A DNA stretch of 64,000 bases from an uncultured Aquitalea sp. (GCF_945957525.1 NZ_CAMFLA010000010.1:62001-126000), one strand, 5' to 3'; positions 17,432 through 27,924 are shown, numbered from the stretch's first letter. Program-made: numbers and translations. The notes: generated by a model from the sequence alone, not told the origin.

Positions 17432-18508
17432 ATGACCCTTACCCCACCCACCGCCGAAGACCCTCGCTGGCAACAAGTGCTGCAACGGGACCGCGCCGCC
17501 GACGGCCAGTTCTGGTATGCGGTAAGCACCACCGGCATCTACTGCCGCCCTTCCTGCCCTTCCCGTCACGCGAAACCGGAACATGTCCGCCTGTTCGACA
17601 AGGTGGAAAGCGCACGAGATGCCGGCTACCGCCCGTGCAAGCGCTGCAAACCGGACGATGCACCGCTGTGGCAACGCCAGCTGGCGCTGATTGAGCAAGC
17701 CTGCCGCCGCATTGAACAAGCGGAAACGCCGCCGCCGCTGGACAGCCTTGCGCAAGAGGCCGGCTTGAGCGCCTGGCACTTTCATCGCCTGTTCAAGGAG
17801 ATCACCGGTCTCACCCCGCGCGCCTACGGACGCGCCGGTCGGGCGGAGCGCTTGCGCAGCCGCCTGCAAAGCGGCCGCAATGTCACCGAGGCAATGTACG
17901 ATGCCGGCTATCAATCCAGCGGCCGCTTTTATGCCGAGGCCGAGTCCGTTCTGGGCATGCCGGCGCGGCAATACCGCGAGGGCGGGAAACGCAGCAGCAT
18001 CCACTTTGCCCTCGCCCAATGCAGCCTGGGTTCGGTACTGGTGGCGCAAAGCCCGCTGGGCTTGTGCGCCATCTCGCTGGGTGATGACCCCGCCCTTCTG
18101 CTGGAGGAGCTGCAAGCGCGCTTTCCGCATGCCGAGCTGATTGGCGCCGACCCGGGCTTCGAAAGCACGGTGGCCCGCGTCATCGGCTTCATCGAGCGCC
18201 CTTCACTAGGGCTGGATCTGCCGCTGGACATTCGCGGCACGGCCTTCCAGCAACAGGTATGGGAGGCGCTGCGTCGCATCCCGCCAGGCGAAACCATCAG
18301 TTATGCGGAGCTGGCGCGACGCATCGGCAAACCCGCCGCCGTGCGTGCGGTAGGCAGCGCCTGCGGAGCCAACGCGCTGGCGGTGGCCATCCCCTGCCAC
18401 CGGGTAGTGCGCACCGACGGCGACCTGTCAGGCTACCGCTGGGGCCTGCCGCGCAAGCGCGAGCTGCTGCTGCGCGAATCGGCGCAGAAAGAAGAAAGCA
18501 CGCCATGA
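17432..18508 (+). CDS. ada: Ada: bifunctional alkylation-response regulator and DNA methyltransferase
   Basis: A 358-residue protein with the full three-part Ada layout. The N-terminal zinc domain keeps Cys38, Cys42, Cys69 and Cys72, the same positions as in E. coli, with Cys38 accepting methyl groups from phosphotriesters. An AraC-type helix-turn-helix follows (about 83-182). The C-terminal O6-methylguanine methyltransferase has the IPCHRV active site at Cys322. Methylated Ada normally activates ada and alkB. Here alkB overlaps the ada stop (ATGA), which fits that regulon. A GCAAG direct repeat lies about 60 bases upstream, but no clear Ada box can be claimed. Confidence 0.96.
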   Translation: MTLTPPTAEDPRWQQVLQRDRAADGQFWYAVSTTGIYCRPSCPSRHAKPEHVRLFDKVESARDAGYRPCKRCKPDDAPLWQRQLALIEQACRRIEQAETPPPLDSLAQEAGLSAWHFHRLFKEITGLTPRAYGRAGRAERLRSRLQSGRNVTEAMYDAGYQSSGRFYAEAESVLGMPARQYREGGKRSSIHFALAQCSLGSVLVAQSPLGLCAISLGDDPALLLEELQARFPHAELIGADPGFESTVARVIGFIERPSLGLDLPLDIRGTAFQQQVWEALRRIPPGETISYAELARRIGKPAAVRAVGSACGANALAVAIPCHRVVRTDGDLSGYRWGLPRKRELLLRESAQKEESTP

Positions 18509-19152
18509 TGGAGGATCTGTTCGCCAGCCAGACCGACAACCCGACGCCATTGCGGCTTGGGGAGGGCGTGATGCTGCTGCCAGGCTACGCCAGGCAACTG
18601 GCGGATGACTTGCTGGGCGACATTGATCTGCTCACCGTCACAGCCCCCTTCCGTCACATGCTGACGCCGGGCGGGCAGGCCATGTCGGTGGCAATGAGCA
18701 ATTGCGGCGAATTAGGCTGGATCAGCGACCGGCGCGGCTACCGCTACAGCCCCATTGATCCGCATAGCGGCCTGCCCTGGCCCGCCATGCCCGCCCACTG
18801 GCGCGACTTGGCCGCCACTGCCGCCCAGCTGGCGGGCTTTGCCGGCTTCAACAGCAATGCCTGTCTGATCAACCGCTACGCGCCCGCTTGCCGCATGGGC
18901 TTGCATCAGGATCGGGACGAACGCGACTTCAATCACCCCATTGTCACCGTCTCGCTGGGCCTGCCGGCGCGCTTCCTGCTGGGCGGCATGACCCGCAGCG
19001 GCCCCACCAGCAAAATCCCCCTGCTGCATGGCGACGTGATTGTCTGGGGCGGCGTTGACCGCCTGCGTTTTCATGGCATCGCGCCCTTGGCCGAAGGCCT
19101 TCACCCGCGGGCCGGCGCGTACCGTCTCAGCCTCACTTTCCGACGGGCATGA
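18505..19152 (+). CDS. alkB: AlkB: oxidative DNA dealkylase
   Basis: A 215-residue Fe(II)/2-oxoglutarate dioxygenase that removes methyl groups from 1-methyladenine and 3-methylcytosine. Iron ligands are His134, Asp136 (LHQDRDE) and His190 (RFHGI). The 2-oxoglutarate-binding arginine is Arg213 in RLSLTFR. NRYAPACRMGLHQD matches the family's nucleotide-recognition region. The start at 18505 overlaps ada; the adjacent ATG three bases on is also possible. Coupling to ada is as in E. coli. Confidence 0.95.
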   Translation: MMEDLFASQTDNPTPLRLGEGVMLLPGYARQLADDLLGDIDLLTVTAPFRHMLTPGGQAMSVAMSNCGELGWISDRRGYRYSPIDPHSGLPWPAMPAHWRDLAATAAQLAGFAGFNSNACLINRYAPACRMGLHQDRDERDFNHPIVTVSLGLPARFLLGGMTRSGPTSKIPLLHGDVIVWGGVDRLRFHGIAPLAEGLHPRAGAYRLSLTFRRA

Positions 19153-19178
19153 AAAAACCCCGCTGCGCGGGGTTTTTT
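19152..19178. terminator. Bidirectional terminator between alkB and the ketosynthase gene
   Basis: A perfect stem (ACCCCGC/GCGGGGT) lies between an A-run and a T-run. It starts at the last base of the alkB stop and serves both convergent genes. Confidence 0.9.
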
Positions 19179-19197
19179 CATGATCAATGCCTTTGGC

Positions 19198-20424
19198 TCA
19201 GGCATCAAAGCGACGCAACACCAACGTGGCGTTGGTACCGCCGAAAGCAAAAGAATTACTGATGGCCGCGCACAGATCCGGCGCATCCACACCTTCGCGC
19301 ACATGATTGACCGCGCACTCGTCATCCAGCTGCTCGCTATTGGCGGTGGGCGGTACGCGGCGCTGATGCAGAGCCAGTGTGGTGAGCAAGGCCTCCAGGG
19401 CGCCGGTGGCGCCAAGAAGATGGCCATGCACCGACTTGGTGGAGCTGACGCGCAAGCCCGGAGTACCTTCACCCCAGATCGCGTTCAATGCCGCGCACTC
19501 GACGCCGTCGCCCACTTTGGTGGCCGTGCCGTGAGCGTTGCAGTAGCCCACTTCTTCCGCCCCGATGCCAGCGTCGCGCAGCGCGGCGCGCATGGCGCGC
19601 TCCTGCCCGACGGCATCCGGCTTGGTAATGTGAGTGGCATCACAACGGTTGGCGTAGCCGTCCAGCGTGGCGTAAATACGCGCGCCGCGCGCCACGGCGG
19701 CATCCAGCCGTTCCAGTACGAAAAAGGCAGCGCCTTCGGCCAACACCAGCCCGGAACGACGCACGTCGTACGGACGGCAAGAGGCTTCCGGACGCTCCGC
19801 ATCCGGCGTAGCCAGCACTTGCATGGATTGCCAAGCTCCGATGATACCGGGCATCAGCATGGCTTCCGTCCCGCCGGCGATGGCGCACTCCACCTCGCCG
19901 GAGCGGATGGCGCGCATGGCTTCGCCCAACGCAATGGCGGAGGACGCGCAAGCAACGGAATAGGTCATGCCGGGGCCGGTAATGCCCAGGCGCATGCTGA
20001 TGTGGCCGGCCGGCGCATTGGCCATGCTGGCGATCACGGTAAGCGGCGAGATGCGGCTCTTATCCGCATAAAAACTCTGGAAACCCTTGTCCAGGCTGCC
20101 TGCGCCACCCATGCCGCAACCCACGTAAACGCCAACAGCGCTCTTGTCTTCCGGCAGGGTGATGCCTGCATCGTCCATCGCCATCAGGCTGGAGGCCACC
20201 GCCATCTGACTGACCTTGTCCAGACCGCTCAACTGCATGCGGTTGAACCACGGCGCCGGATCAAACGACACTTGCGCGCCGACGGTCGGCTTGGAACCGG
20301 CCAGCGATTCATCCAGCAAGGCGATGCCCGACTCGCCGGCCATGGCGCGCTCGAAAGCCTGGGCAGGATCGTTGCCCAGCGGCGAAATCAGCCCGAGGCC
20401 GGTAATGGCGACGCGATGACTCAT
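19198..20424 (-). CDS. Beta-ketoacyl-ACP synthase (FabF-like), paired with a dedicated ACP
   Basis: A 408-residue condensing enzyme with the thiolase fold. The catalytic triad is present: Cys159 (SVACASSA), His298 (NAHGTAT) and His333 (SVHGHLLGAT). The C-terminal FAFGGTNA glycine-rich loop is intact. Length and motifs place it with FabF/KS II enzymes. It overlaps the upstream acyl carrier protein gene by four bases, and no other fatty-acid genes are near. This two-gene layout suggests a side pathway, such as a special acyl chain for a lipid or secondary metabolite, and not the housekeeping FabF. The product is unknown. Confidence 0.88.
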   Translation of the reverse strand: MSHRVAITGLGLISPLGNDPAQAFERAMAGESGIALLDESLAGSKPTVGAQVSFDPAPWFNRMQLSGLDKVSQMAVASSLMAMDDAGITLPEDKSAVGVYVGCGMGGAGSLDKGFQSFYADKSRISPLTVIASMANAPAGHISMRLGITGPGMTYSVACASSAIALGEAMRAIRSGEVECAIAGGTEAMLMPGIIGAWQSMQVLATPDAERPEASCRPYDVRRSGLVLAEGAAFFVLERLDAAVARGARIYATLDGYANRCDATHITKPDAVGQERAMRAALRDAGIGAEEVGYCNAHGTATKVGDGVECAALNAIWGEGTPGLRVSSTKSVHGHLLGATGALEALLTTLALHQRRVPPTANSEQLDDECAVNHVREGVDAPDLCAAISNSFAFGGTNATLVLRRFDA

Positions 20425-20663
20425 TGTTTGGCCGCCAGGTGGCGGTCAACCAGATTGGCCAGCTCTTGCAGATTGGCCACATGCGCTTCGGCTTCGGGAA
20501 TTTCCACGCTGAAGTGTTCTTCGATGGCGAACAGCAGTTCAATCTGACCCAGCGAATCCAGGCCGTACTCGGCCAGCGGACGCTCGGGGCTCAGTTCGTC
20601 GGCACTAACGCCGAACTTGCTGCTGATCACGGAATTGATTTGTTCAAGTGTTGTAGTCATCAA
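20421..20663 (-). CDS. Acyl carrier protein
   Basis: An 80-residue four-helix carrier protein. The phosphopantetheine attachment serine is Ser37 in the GLDSLGQIEL motif. The acidic helix II (IELLFAIEEHFSVEIPE) is typical for docking to a ketosynthase. The start codon is the first of two ATGs. It overlaps the downstream ketosynthase gene and is most likely that enzyme's partner. It is distinguishable from housekeeping AcpP by its sequence around the Ser and by context. Confidence 0.92.
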   Translation of the reverse strand: MMTTTLEQINSVISSKFGVSADELSPERPLAEYGLDSLGQIELLFAIEEHFSVEIPEAEAHVANLQELANLVDRHLAAKQ

Positions 20664-20885
20664 GGAAACCCTGATTGCGCCGATTCCCGTCTTGCCTTTG
20701 CCCGGGCCGGCGTCGTTGATTTGAGTTGAGGTGGGCGACCTGCATTTTACCTATCCTCCTGCAGCCCGGCACGGTATTTCTATAGGACTATTGTGGCAAT
20801 TGATGACAGTAGCCACTAATGACCTACACGGAGGATTGACGGGATGATCGCCGCAGCGCGGTCGGCACCCCGCCGTTTCACTGCG

Positions 20886-22313
20886 TCACACCGATTCGAC
20901 GTCGTTATGAACTTCGCTTTCACGCAACACTTCCTGCGCCCAGACCACGGAATCCAGATAATAGCGGTTGGCCTGGTCCACTTCGAAATTCAGCACCTTG
21001 CACAAGGCCCCGATACGCGCGTCGTCGCCTTGTTCACAAGCCACGGCCAAGGCGAGATAGGGGCTGAAAATACCCTTGTTGTCTATCACCGCGTCGCGCA
21101 CCGTGGGCGGCAGTTCCAGCGCATCCAGCACGTCGGGGAAAGGCAGGTGGAGCAACACATCCAGCAGGCTGAACATGCCGGTCAGGAACAAGTGCTCGGC
21201 TTCGACGCGGTTGCCGCGATAACTGCCCAGCCGCTCGAGAAAACGCGCGCGAATCAGCGACTTCTCCAGCAAGGCCAAGGCACTGCCATCTTCTTTCTTG
21301 GCTGTAAACAACAACATGGACAGCCACTTGAACAAGGTATCCCGACCCAGCAGCATCAGGGTTTCCTCGATGGTCTGCACCTTGCGCGACAAACCGTTGA
21401 CCGGCGAATTGATGAAGCGCAGCAGCTTGAACAGCAACACCGAATCCAGCTTGAACTGCCCTTCGATTTCCTTCGGGTCCGCATTGGCGCGCAGGAGCCG
21501 CATGATATGCAGCACGCGCGTCTGGTTGGTGTCCACCTTGCCGCTTTCCAGTGTGCGCACCATGGAAAGGAAAGGGCCGTGGAACAAGGCAAACCGGTTG
21601 CTGCCGGGCGCGCGCAGACAGACGTCCAGATCTTCCGCGGTGCCCACATTGCAGGCCATCCAGCGGGCATTGGGATAACGACGGGGCAACTGATCCAGAA
21701 TAGGCGCCAGCACACGGGTGGACGGCGCGGCAAAATCCAGCAGCATGAAATCCACGCGGTTGAACAGTTCCGGCTGCAAGCGCTCCACCAGCACCGAACC
21801 GTCGAAAGCCGCCGGCTCAATGGCGAAACGCAGGCCCTTCACCTTGAGATCGTCCAGCTTCTGGATGGTTTGGCTGGTGATGGGTTCGTTCTGATCCGGC
21901 TCCAGCACAAAGATGACGCTCTTGAGCGGCATCTGCTGCAGCATGGGTTCGTCCAGCGAACTGATGGACACATGAACGAAGGCGCGACGGTAAGCCAGCA
22001 GGCGGAACACTTCCATGTTGAGCATGGTGTTCAGCATCAGCCGGTCGAACTCCTGACGCTTGGCCGTGCCCTGCTTTTGACCCGATTTGACAAAGAACTG
22101 GTAGGCCACCACGCGATGCTGTCTATCCAGCACCGGCTGGTGTGTGACGAAGCCGAGAGTGGGAGGCAGTTCGCCAACCGGCTCTTCGGCCGAATCGCGT
22201 CTGCCGTTTTCCATGGCCTCCAGCTCACGCTCGACGGCGGCGGTTTCATCCGCTTCGGCGTCCTCGCTCTTTTTCAATCGGCCGGCAAGACCGCCAATCA
22301 GGTTCTTCAACAT
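20886..22313 (-). CDS. EAL-HDOD (YuxH-type) signalling protein
   Basis: A 475-residue cytoplasmic protein. Residues about 55-265 form a degenerate EAL-like domain (QPVLDRQHRVVAYQFF, MLLDFAAP, ACNVGTAEDL) that lacks the catalytic EAL motif, so it is probably not an active phosphodiesterase. Residues about 270-460 form an HDOD domain (LDSVLLFKLLRFINSPVNG, IEETLMLLGRDTLFKWLSMLL). The N-terminus (1-50) is charged and likely disordered. Such proteins act as regulators in motility or c-di-GMP networks; the partner is unknown. It stands alone between acp and aroC. Confidence 0.88.
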   Translation of the reverse strand: MLKNLIGGLAGRLKKSEDAEADETAAVERELEAMENGRRDSAEEPVGELPPTLGFVTHQPVLDRQHRVVAYQFFVKSGQKQGTAKRQEFDRLMLNTMLNMEVFRLLAYRRAFVHVSISSLDEPMLQQMPLKSVIFVLEPDQNEPITSQTIQKLDDLKVKGLRFAIEPAAFDGSVLVERLQPELFNRVDFMLLDFAAPSTRVLAPILDQLPRRYPNARWMACNVGTAEDLDVCLRAPGSNRFALFHGPFLSMVRTLESGKVDTNQTRVLHIMRLLRANADPKEIEGQFKLDSVLLFKLLRFINSPVNGLSRKVQTIEETLMLLGRDTLFKWLSMLLFTAKKEDGSALALLEKSLIRARFLERLGSYRGNRVEAEHLFLTGMFSLLDVLLHLPFPDVLDALELPPTVRDAVIDNKGIFSPYLALAVACEQGDDARIGALCKVLNFEVDQANRYYLDSVVWAQEVLRESEVHNDVESV

Positions 22314-22363
22314 GGTTTTGGTCTTTCAAGTGGGCTGGGGGCCTGCCAGCCCCCTGTCATAGT

Positions 22364-23464
22364 CTAGCTGATTCGACCAGGAATTTTCGGAGTATCCACC
22401 ACCACATCGCCGCACTGGGCGCGATGACGGAGGGCATGATCCATCAATACCAGCGCCAGCATGGCTTCGGCGATGGGCGTGGCGCGGATGCCGACGCAAG
22501 GATCATGACGGCCATGGGTTTCCATTTCTACCGGATTGCCGTGCAGATCGATGGAGCGGCGCGGTTGGGCGATGGAGGAAGTGGGCTTGATGGCGATGGA
22601 AACTTCGATGTCCTGACCGGTGGAAATACCACCCAGAACGCCACCGGCGTGATTGCTGGCGAAGCCTTGCGGCGTCAATTCGTCGCCGTGCTCGCTGCCG
22701 CGCTGGGTCACGCAGCCGAAGCCGGCGCCGATTTCCACGCCCTTGACCGCGTTGATGCTCATCATGGCGTAGGCGATGTCGGCATCGAGGCGGTCGAATA
22801 CCGGCTCGCCCCAGCCCACCGGCACGTTTTCCGCCACCACGCGCAGTCGCGCGCCAACCGAGTCAAGGCTCTTGCGGATGCTGTCCATATAGGCTTCCAG
22901 CGCCGGCACCACGCTGTCGTCGGCGGCAAAGAAGGGGTTGGCCGAAACCTGCTCCCAGCTGGCGAAAGGAATGGCGATGTCGCCGATCTGGGTCATGTGG
23001 CCGCGCACCACTACACCGTAACGTTCTTTCAGCCACTTTTTGGCGATGGCGCCGGCCGCCACGCGCACCGCGGTTTCACGGGCGCTGGAACGACCGCCGC
23101 CGCGCGGGTCGCGAATGCCGTACTTGTGCCAGTAGGTGTAATCGGCATGACCCGGACGGAATGTCTGGACGATATTGCCGTAATCTTTCGAGCGCTGGTC
23201 GGTGTTGCGGATCAACAGCGCGATGGGGGTGCCGGTGGTTTTGCCTTCATAGACCCCGGACAGGATTTCCACGGTGTCCGGCTCGCGACGCTGGGTGACA
23301 TGACGACTGGTGCCGGGCTTGCGGCGATCCAGTTCCAGCTGGATGTCGGCCTCGGTGATGGCCAGCCCGGGCGGGCAGCCATCCACCACGCAGCCGATGG
23401 CCGGGCCATGGCTTTCGCCGAAGGAGGTTACGGTGAACAGCTGTCCCAGGGTGTTGCCTGACAT
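22364..23464 (-). CDS. aroC: Chorismate synthase
   Basis: A 366-residue FMN-dependent enzyme converting EPSP to chorismate, the last step of the shikimate pathway. The family signatures are present: [15 protein letters not shown] near 15, RPGHADYTY near 103, [11 protein letters not shown] near 121, EHGDELTP near 262 and RHDPCVG near 320. Length is standard. It is followed by the EAL-HDOD gene on the same strand after about 50 bases and preceded by a 2OG oxygenase gene. Confidence 0.97.
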   Translation of the reverse strand: MSGNTLGQLFTVTSFGESHGPAIGCVVDGCPPGLAITEADIQLELDRRKPGTSRHVTQRREPDTVEILSGVYEGKTTGTPIALLIRNTDQRSKDYGNIVQTFRPGHADYTYWHKYGIRDPRGGGRSSARETAVRVAAGAIAKKWLKERYGVVVRGHMTQIGDIAIPFASWEQVSANPFFAADDSVVPALEAYMDSIRKSLDSVGARLRVVAENVPVGWGEPVFDRLDADIAYAMMSINAVKGVEIGAGFGCVTQRGSEHGDELTPQGFASNHAGGVLGGISTGQDIEVSIAIKPTSSIAQPRRSIDLHGNPVEMETHGRHDPCVGIRATPIAEAMLALVLMDHALRHRAQCGDVVVDTPKIPGRIS

Positions 23465-23528
23465 CGTGTATTGTCCCTTGTCATGTGGTTTTGCCGTTTG
23501 ATTCTAACACGGCGAAACCCGGAACAAA

Positions 23529-24170
23529 TTACCATGACAAGTCGCCGAGCCGGCGGCGGAACCAGCCCGTAACGGAAAGGCGTTGATGCCCGGCCGGCAG
23601 TACTTCATGCCAGAAGCGGTCCGACAGGAACAACACCAGCGTGCCGGCTTCGGGGCGCACATCAAGATGGCGCACGCAGGTGTCGTCCAGATACAGCCGC
23701 ATCTCTCCGCCGGCGTCCTCCGGCCAATCCTGGTTGAGGTACAGCACAGCCGTGAGGGTGCGCGCGTCGTCATTGCGAAAGCGGTCCAGATGTTTTTTGT
23801 AGAAGGCGCCCCGGGGGTAAACGGCAAAGTGGGATTCCAGATCCTCCAACCCCAGATACAGGCTGCGATTGACCGCCTGCCGCACCTGATCCAGCCGGTC
23901 GAAATACAGTTGCACCGCCTCGCCCCCGCGCCCCGGCTCCAGCCACAATACGGAGTCGGAACGAATTTCGATGCGCCGGTCTTGTTGCATCCCCTTGCCT
24001 ACCGCCGCTTCGTGGAAACGACCCTGCTCCCAATCGGCCAGGCAGGCTTCGCGCAAGCGGGCGATGTCCTCAGCGGAAAAAATACTGCGATCTACAATCC
24101 AGCCCTTGTCGGCCAACGTATCCACCACGCTGTCCAGAATGTCCTGCGAAATGATTTTGCTATCAGTCAT
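23529..24170 (-). CDS. 2-oxoglutarate/Fe(II)-dependent oxygenase (SM-20/prolyl hydroxylase-like)
   Basis: A 213-residue double-stranded beta-helix dioxygenase. Iron ligands are His127 and Asp129 (YKKHLDRF) and His188 (FWHEVLP). Arg197 (RLSVTGWFR) is placed to hold 2-oxoglutarate. This ending is characteristic of the SM-20/PHD-like bacterial group, which hydroxylates proteins such as EF-Tu in some bacteria. The target here is unknown. It lies upstream of aroC on the same strand after 65 bases. Confidence 0.88.
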   Translation of the reverse strand: MTDSKIISQDILDSVVDTLADKGWIVDRSIFSAEDIARLREACLADWEQGRFHEAAVGKGMQQDRRIEIRSDSVLWLEPGRGGEAVQLYFDRLDQVRQAVNRSLYLGLEDLESHFAVYPRGAFYKKHLDRFRNDDARTLTAVLYLNQDWPEDAGGEMRLYLDDTCVRHLDVRPEAGTLVLFLSDRFWHEVLPAGHQRLSVTGWFRRRLGDLSW

Positions 24171-24229
24171 GGATGATTCTCCCGGTGCGGCTTTCTAACA
24201 CATGCACTTGATCCGGAGAATGACTTTGC

Positions 24230-25162
24230 TCAGAAATTGCTGATGATTTTGTCAAAATTGCCTGACAACCAATGCAGCACCAGCGGAAAGTGATCTCGCG
24301 CCGCGTCCGGATGCGTCAGCAGGGAAACGTGATCGTAGTTGTGCCAGTGCCCCTTGGCTTTGCCCAGCAGCCGCAAGCGCGCCAGATGCGGGCCGGACTC
24401 TTCGGCAAACCTTTTCACATCCTCCGCGTGGCCGCGACAGGGATCGTTCACGGCGGCGAAATACAGCGCCGGCGGCAAGGACAAGCGCCGGGCCGCCGCG
24501 GCGTAATCAAAGCCGTCGTCGCTGTCCGTCCAGGGGTTCTGCTTGGCCCAGACCTTGCTCTGCTGGTGGCTCTTGTCGGTTTCATCATCCGCCCCCAGGC
24601 CCAGCTTTCTCGCCGGCAGATAGCCGCAGCAACGGATGGCTATGCGGGCCAGCAGATTCCACACCAGATCCACTTCGACGAGTTTGTTCAGATTGCGCAC
24701 GCCGATGCTGCGCTTGGAACCGAAGTACACCAGTGAAGCGACGTCGGCATTGATGTCGGGAAAGCGCAGCAGGCTGCTGCTCATGTGCACGCCGCCCCAG
24801 GAATGCGCCATCCAGTGCACCGCGGCGTCAGGTCGCAGGCGGCGGATATGCCGATGCAACGCGGGCAGGTCTTCGCAGATGATCTCGGTCTGGCCATGCT
24901 CGGCCCCGCGCGCTATCTTCGGCCAACTTTTGCCCCTGCCGCGCAGGTCCGCGACAAACACGTCGTAGCCGGCCTCGGCCAGGAAGTGTGCCAGTCCCTT
25001 GCCGCTCTCGGAATAGAAAATGCGTCCATTGGCCATCACGCCATGCGCCATCAGGATGGCAGGCCCGTCCTGCCGCCTGCTGATGCGCTTGAGGTAGAGC
25101 TGCTCGCCCTGCCCCACACTGACGAAGATATCCTGCTCCTGTTTATCCACGCTGTTATCCAC
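24230..25162 (-). CDS. Lipase-like alpha/beta hydrolase
   Basis: A 310-residue hydrolase. LMAHGVMANGRIFY near 37-50 forms the oxyanion loop, and AHSWGG holds the nucleophile Ser121. The ending contains HWHNYDHVSLLTHPDA, which supplies the catalytic histidine. The pattern resembles serine aminopeptidase/S33 or gastric-lipase-like hydrolases. There is no signal peptide, so it is probably cytoplasmic. An ATG four codons upstream is not present, and the start at 25162 begins a polar, unconserved N-terminus. The substrate is unknown. Confidence 0.8.
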   Translation of the reverse strand: MDNSVDKQEQDIFVSVGQGEQLYLKRISRRQDGPAILMAHGVMANGRIFYSESGKGLAHFLAEAGYDVFVADLRGRGKSWPKIARGAEHGQTEIICEDLPALHRHIRRLRPDAAVHWMAHSWGGVHMSSSLLRFPDINADVASLVYFGSKRSIGVRNLNKLVEVDLVWNLLARIAIRCCGYLPARKLGLGADDETDKSHQQSKVWAKQNPWTDSDDGFDYAAAARRLSLPPALYFAAVNDPCRGHAEDVKRFAEESGPHLARLRLLGKAKGHWHNYDHVSLLTHPDAARDHFPLVLHWLSGNFDKIISNF

Positions 25163-25245
25163 GCTTGTTGCGCCTCAGAATTCAAGCAAACGCTTGAATA
25201 ATTCACACAAGCACGCAAAGCGGTCAAGCGCCTTGAGGCTTGCCA

Positions 25246-25274
25246 TGAAAAACGGGCCGCACATGGCGACCCGT
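25246..25274 (-). terminator. pepN terminator
   Basis: On the minus strand, a stem ACGGGTCGC/GCGGCCCGT (one mismatch) is followed by a T-run shortly after the pepN stop. Confidence 0.7.
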
Positions 25275-25299
25275 TGCTGTACTCCCGCGTTGCGCCGGA

Positions 25300-27924
25300 T
25301 CAGGCATTGAGGTTCTTGTAGACGATCTCGTACACATCCTTGGACAACCGGGCTTCCAGCATGCGCTCCAGCTCGGCCTTCATCAGCGCCTGACGCGCAG
25401 GCTCCAGTTTCTTCCAGCGATTGAAAGCGCGCACGATGCGGCTGGCCACCTGTGGATTGATGGCGTCCAGCGCCAGCACCTGATCCGCCAGGAAGCGGTA
25501 GCCGCTGCCGTCTGCGGCATGGAAGTGAGCCATATTGTTGCCGAAGCTGCCAATCAGGGCGCGCGCCTTGTTAGGGTTCTTCAGGTTGAACGCGGGATGA
25601 ACCATGGCGGCGCGCACGTGATCCAGCGTGCCTTCCAGCTGGCTGGAAGCCACCAGCATGAAGAACTTGTCCATCACCAGCGCATCATGCTGCCAACGCG
25701 CGGCGAAATCGGTGTAGCACTCGTCGCGCTCTTCGCCGTCGCGATCGCGCAAGGCTAGCATCGCCCCCATCTGGTCGGACATATTGTCCGCCTCCAGTGC
25801 CTGCTTGCGCGCAGCCTCCAGCGGCCAAGCCACGTCCAGGCGGGTCAGCATCTGCAAGGCACGGTTTTTCAGGTCGCGCTTGCCGGCGTCTTCAGGACGA
25901 TACTCGCGTGTCTGGTGCAGGTTGAACGCTTCATGCCATTCGCCGCGCAAGGCTTGCGCCAGTTCGTCCAGCACAAATTCGCGCAGGCTGTGGATGAGGC
26001 CGGGGTCGGCGGCGTCCACCATCTCCAGGATTTCGGCTTCGGACGGCAGCGTCAGCATCAGCGCCTTGAAGGCCGGATCGGCGGCATGGTCCTTGAGTAC
26101 GGCGCGGAAAGCAGACACATAGGTATCCGGCAGACGCGGCTCGACGCCGGACGCCGCATCGGCGATGAGCTGGCGGAACAAACGGGCGGACAAGGTCTGG
26201 CCGGCTTCCCAGCGGCAGAAACTGTCGCTGTCGCTGGCCATGAGGAAGGCCAGCTGGTCGTCGCGCCAGTCGAAATCCAGCCGCACCGGCGCGGAAAAAC
26301 CGCGCAGCAGCGAGGGCACCGGGGTCTCGGCCACATCGACGAAGGTGAAGGTTTGCTCGGCCGCCTTGATGTCCAGCACGCGGGTGCCCGCCACTGCTTC
26401 CGCCTCACCTTCCAGACGCAGCGGCAGATCGCCGCCATCCGGCCCCACCAGCCCCATGGCCAGCGGAATGTGCATCGGCAGTTTGTCAGCCTGGCCCGGC
26501 GTGGCGGGGATGGACTGCTTCACCGTGAGGCGATACGTGCGGGTGACCGGATCGTGTTCGCCGGCCACGCTCAGCACCGGGGTGCCGGCCTGGCTGTACC
26601 ACAGCGCGAACTGGCCAAGATCGACATCATTGGCGTCGGCCATCGCGGCGCGGAAATCGTCGCAGGTGACGGCCTGACCATCATGGCGCTTGAAGTAAAG
26701 CTCCATGCCCTTGCGGAAGCCTTCACGGCCCAGCAGGGTGTAATACATGCGCACCACTTCCGCGCCCTTTTCGTACACCGTCATGGTGTAGAAATTGTTC
26801 ATCTCGATGTAAGAGTCGGGACGGATGGGGTGAGCCGTGGCGCCGGCGTCTTCGGGGAACTGCAAGGCCCGCAGCGACTTGACGTCGTCGATGCGCTTGA
26901 CCGCGCGGCTGCCCAGATCGGAGCTGAACTCCTGATCGCGGAACACCGTCAGGCCCTCCTTCAGCGACAGCTGGAACCAGTCGCGGCAGGTGACGCGGTT
27001 GCCGGTCCAGTTGTGGAAGTATTCGTGAGCGATGATGGCCTCCACACGCTGGAACTCAGCGTCGGTGCGGGTGTCCTGGCGCGCCAGCACGGCGGAGGTG
27101 TTGAAGATGTTGAGGCCCTTGTTCTCCATCGCGCCCATGTTGAAGTCGCTTACCGCAACGATCATGTAGATGTCGAGGTCGTACTCCAGACCGAAGCGTT
27201 CTTCATCCCACTTCATGGCGCGCTTCACCGCGCCCATGCCGAAAGCCACCTTGTCCTGATCGGCGAGCTCGGTCCAGATTTCCAGCGTCACTTCGCGGCC
27301 GTGCAGGGTGACGAACTTGTCGCGACTGACCGCCAGCTTGCCTGCCACCAGGGCAAACAGATAGGAAGGCTTGCGATACGGATCCACCCATTTCACCCAG
27401 TGGCGCTTCTTGTCCAGCGTACCCTCGCCCACCTTGTTGCCGTTTGAAAGCAGCACGGGGAATTTGTGCTTGTCCGCCACGATGGTGGTGGTGAACTTGG
27501 CCATCACGTCCGGACGGTCCATGTAATAGGTGATCTTGCGGAAACCTTCCGGCTCGCATTGGGTAAACAGATTGCCGTTGGAAGCGTACAGCCCCATCAA
27601 GCTGGTATTGGTGGCCGGGTCCAGCTCGGTTTCCACCTCGAGGATGAAACTGTCCGGCACGCTTTCCAGCAGCAGGCCATTGTCGTCCTGCCGGTAACGG
27701 TCGCTGGTCAGACGCTCGCCGTCCAGCGCCAACGACACCAAGCTGGCCGAACCATCCAGCCAGAGACTGCCGCCGGGAGCGGCCTTGTCGTTGCGATTGA
27801 TCACCAGCCGGGAGTGGACGCGAGTGGCCTCCTCGCCGATGTCGAACTTCAGATCGACGCGGTCGATCAGGTAGGCCGGTGCGGCGTAGTCTTTCAGGTA
27901 ATGGACTTGCGGCTGCTGCGCCAT
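25300..27924 (-). CDS. pepN: Aminopeptidase N (M1 family)
   Basis: An 874-residue cytoplasmic zinc aminopeptidase that trims N-terminal residues from peptides. The substrate-binding GAMEN motif is at 264-268. The zinc site HEYFH is His300, Glu301 and His304, with the third ligand Glu323 in [10 protein letters not shown]. The DUF3458 immunoglobulin-like and ARM C-terminal domains follow, and the total length is typical of E. coli-type PepN. The start at 27924 gives the usual MAQQ-type N-terminus. The gene is downstream of an M61 peptidase gene on the same strand. Confidence 0.97.
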   Translation of the reverse strand: MAQQPQVHYLKDYAAPAYLIDRVDLKFDIGEEATRVHSRLVINRNDKAAPGGSLWLDGSASLVSLALDGERLTSDRYRQDDNGLLLESVPDSFILEVETELDPATNTSLMGLYASNGNLFTQCEPEGFRKITYYMDRPDVMAKFTTTIVADKHKFPVLLSNGNKVGEGTLDKKRHWVKWVDPYRKPSYLFALVAGKLAVSRDKFVTLHGREVTLEIWTELADQDKVAFGMGAVKRAMKWDEERFGLEYDLDIYMIVAVSDFNMGAMENKGLNIFNTSAVLARQDTRTDAEFQRVEAIIAHEYFHNWTGNRVTCRDWFQLSLKEGLTVFRDQEFSSDLGSRAVKRIDDVKSLRALQFPEDAGATAHPIRPDSYIEMNNFYTMTVYEKGAEVVRMYYTLLGREGFRKGMELYFKRHDGQAVTCDDFRAAMADANDVDLGQFALWYSQAGTPVLSVAGEHDPVTRTYRLTVKQSIPATPGQADKLPMHIPLAMGLVGPDGGDLPLRLEGEAEAVAGTRVLDIKAAEQTFTFVDVAETPVPSLLRGFSAPVRLDFDWRDDQLAFLMASDSDSFCRWEAGQTLSARLFRQLIADAASGVEPRLPDTYVSAFRAVLKDHAADPAFKALMLTLPSEAEILEMVDAADPGLIHSLREFVLDELAQALRGEWHEAFNLHQTREYRPEDAGKRDLKNRALQMLTRLDVAWPLEAARKQALEADNMSDQMGAMLALRDRDGEERDECYTDFAARWQHDALVMDKFFMLVASSQLEGTLDHVRAAMVHPAFNLKNPNKARALIGSFGNNMAHFHAADGSGYRFLADQVLALDAINPQVASRIVRAFNRWKKLEPARQALMKAELERMLEARLSKDVYEIVYKNLNA

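Noticed and set aside
19180-20547. 455-codon plus-strand ORF over the ketosynthase gene
   Set aside because: It is a GC-rich antisense shadow; the minus-strand frame has all ketosynthase motifs. Similar long shadows over aroC, pepN, the metal ATPase and sucC were dropped for the same reason.
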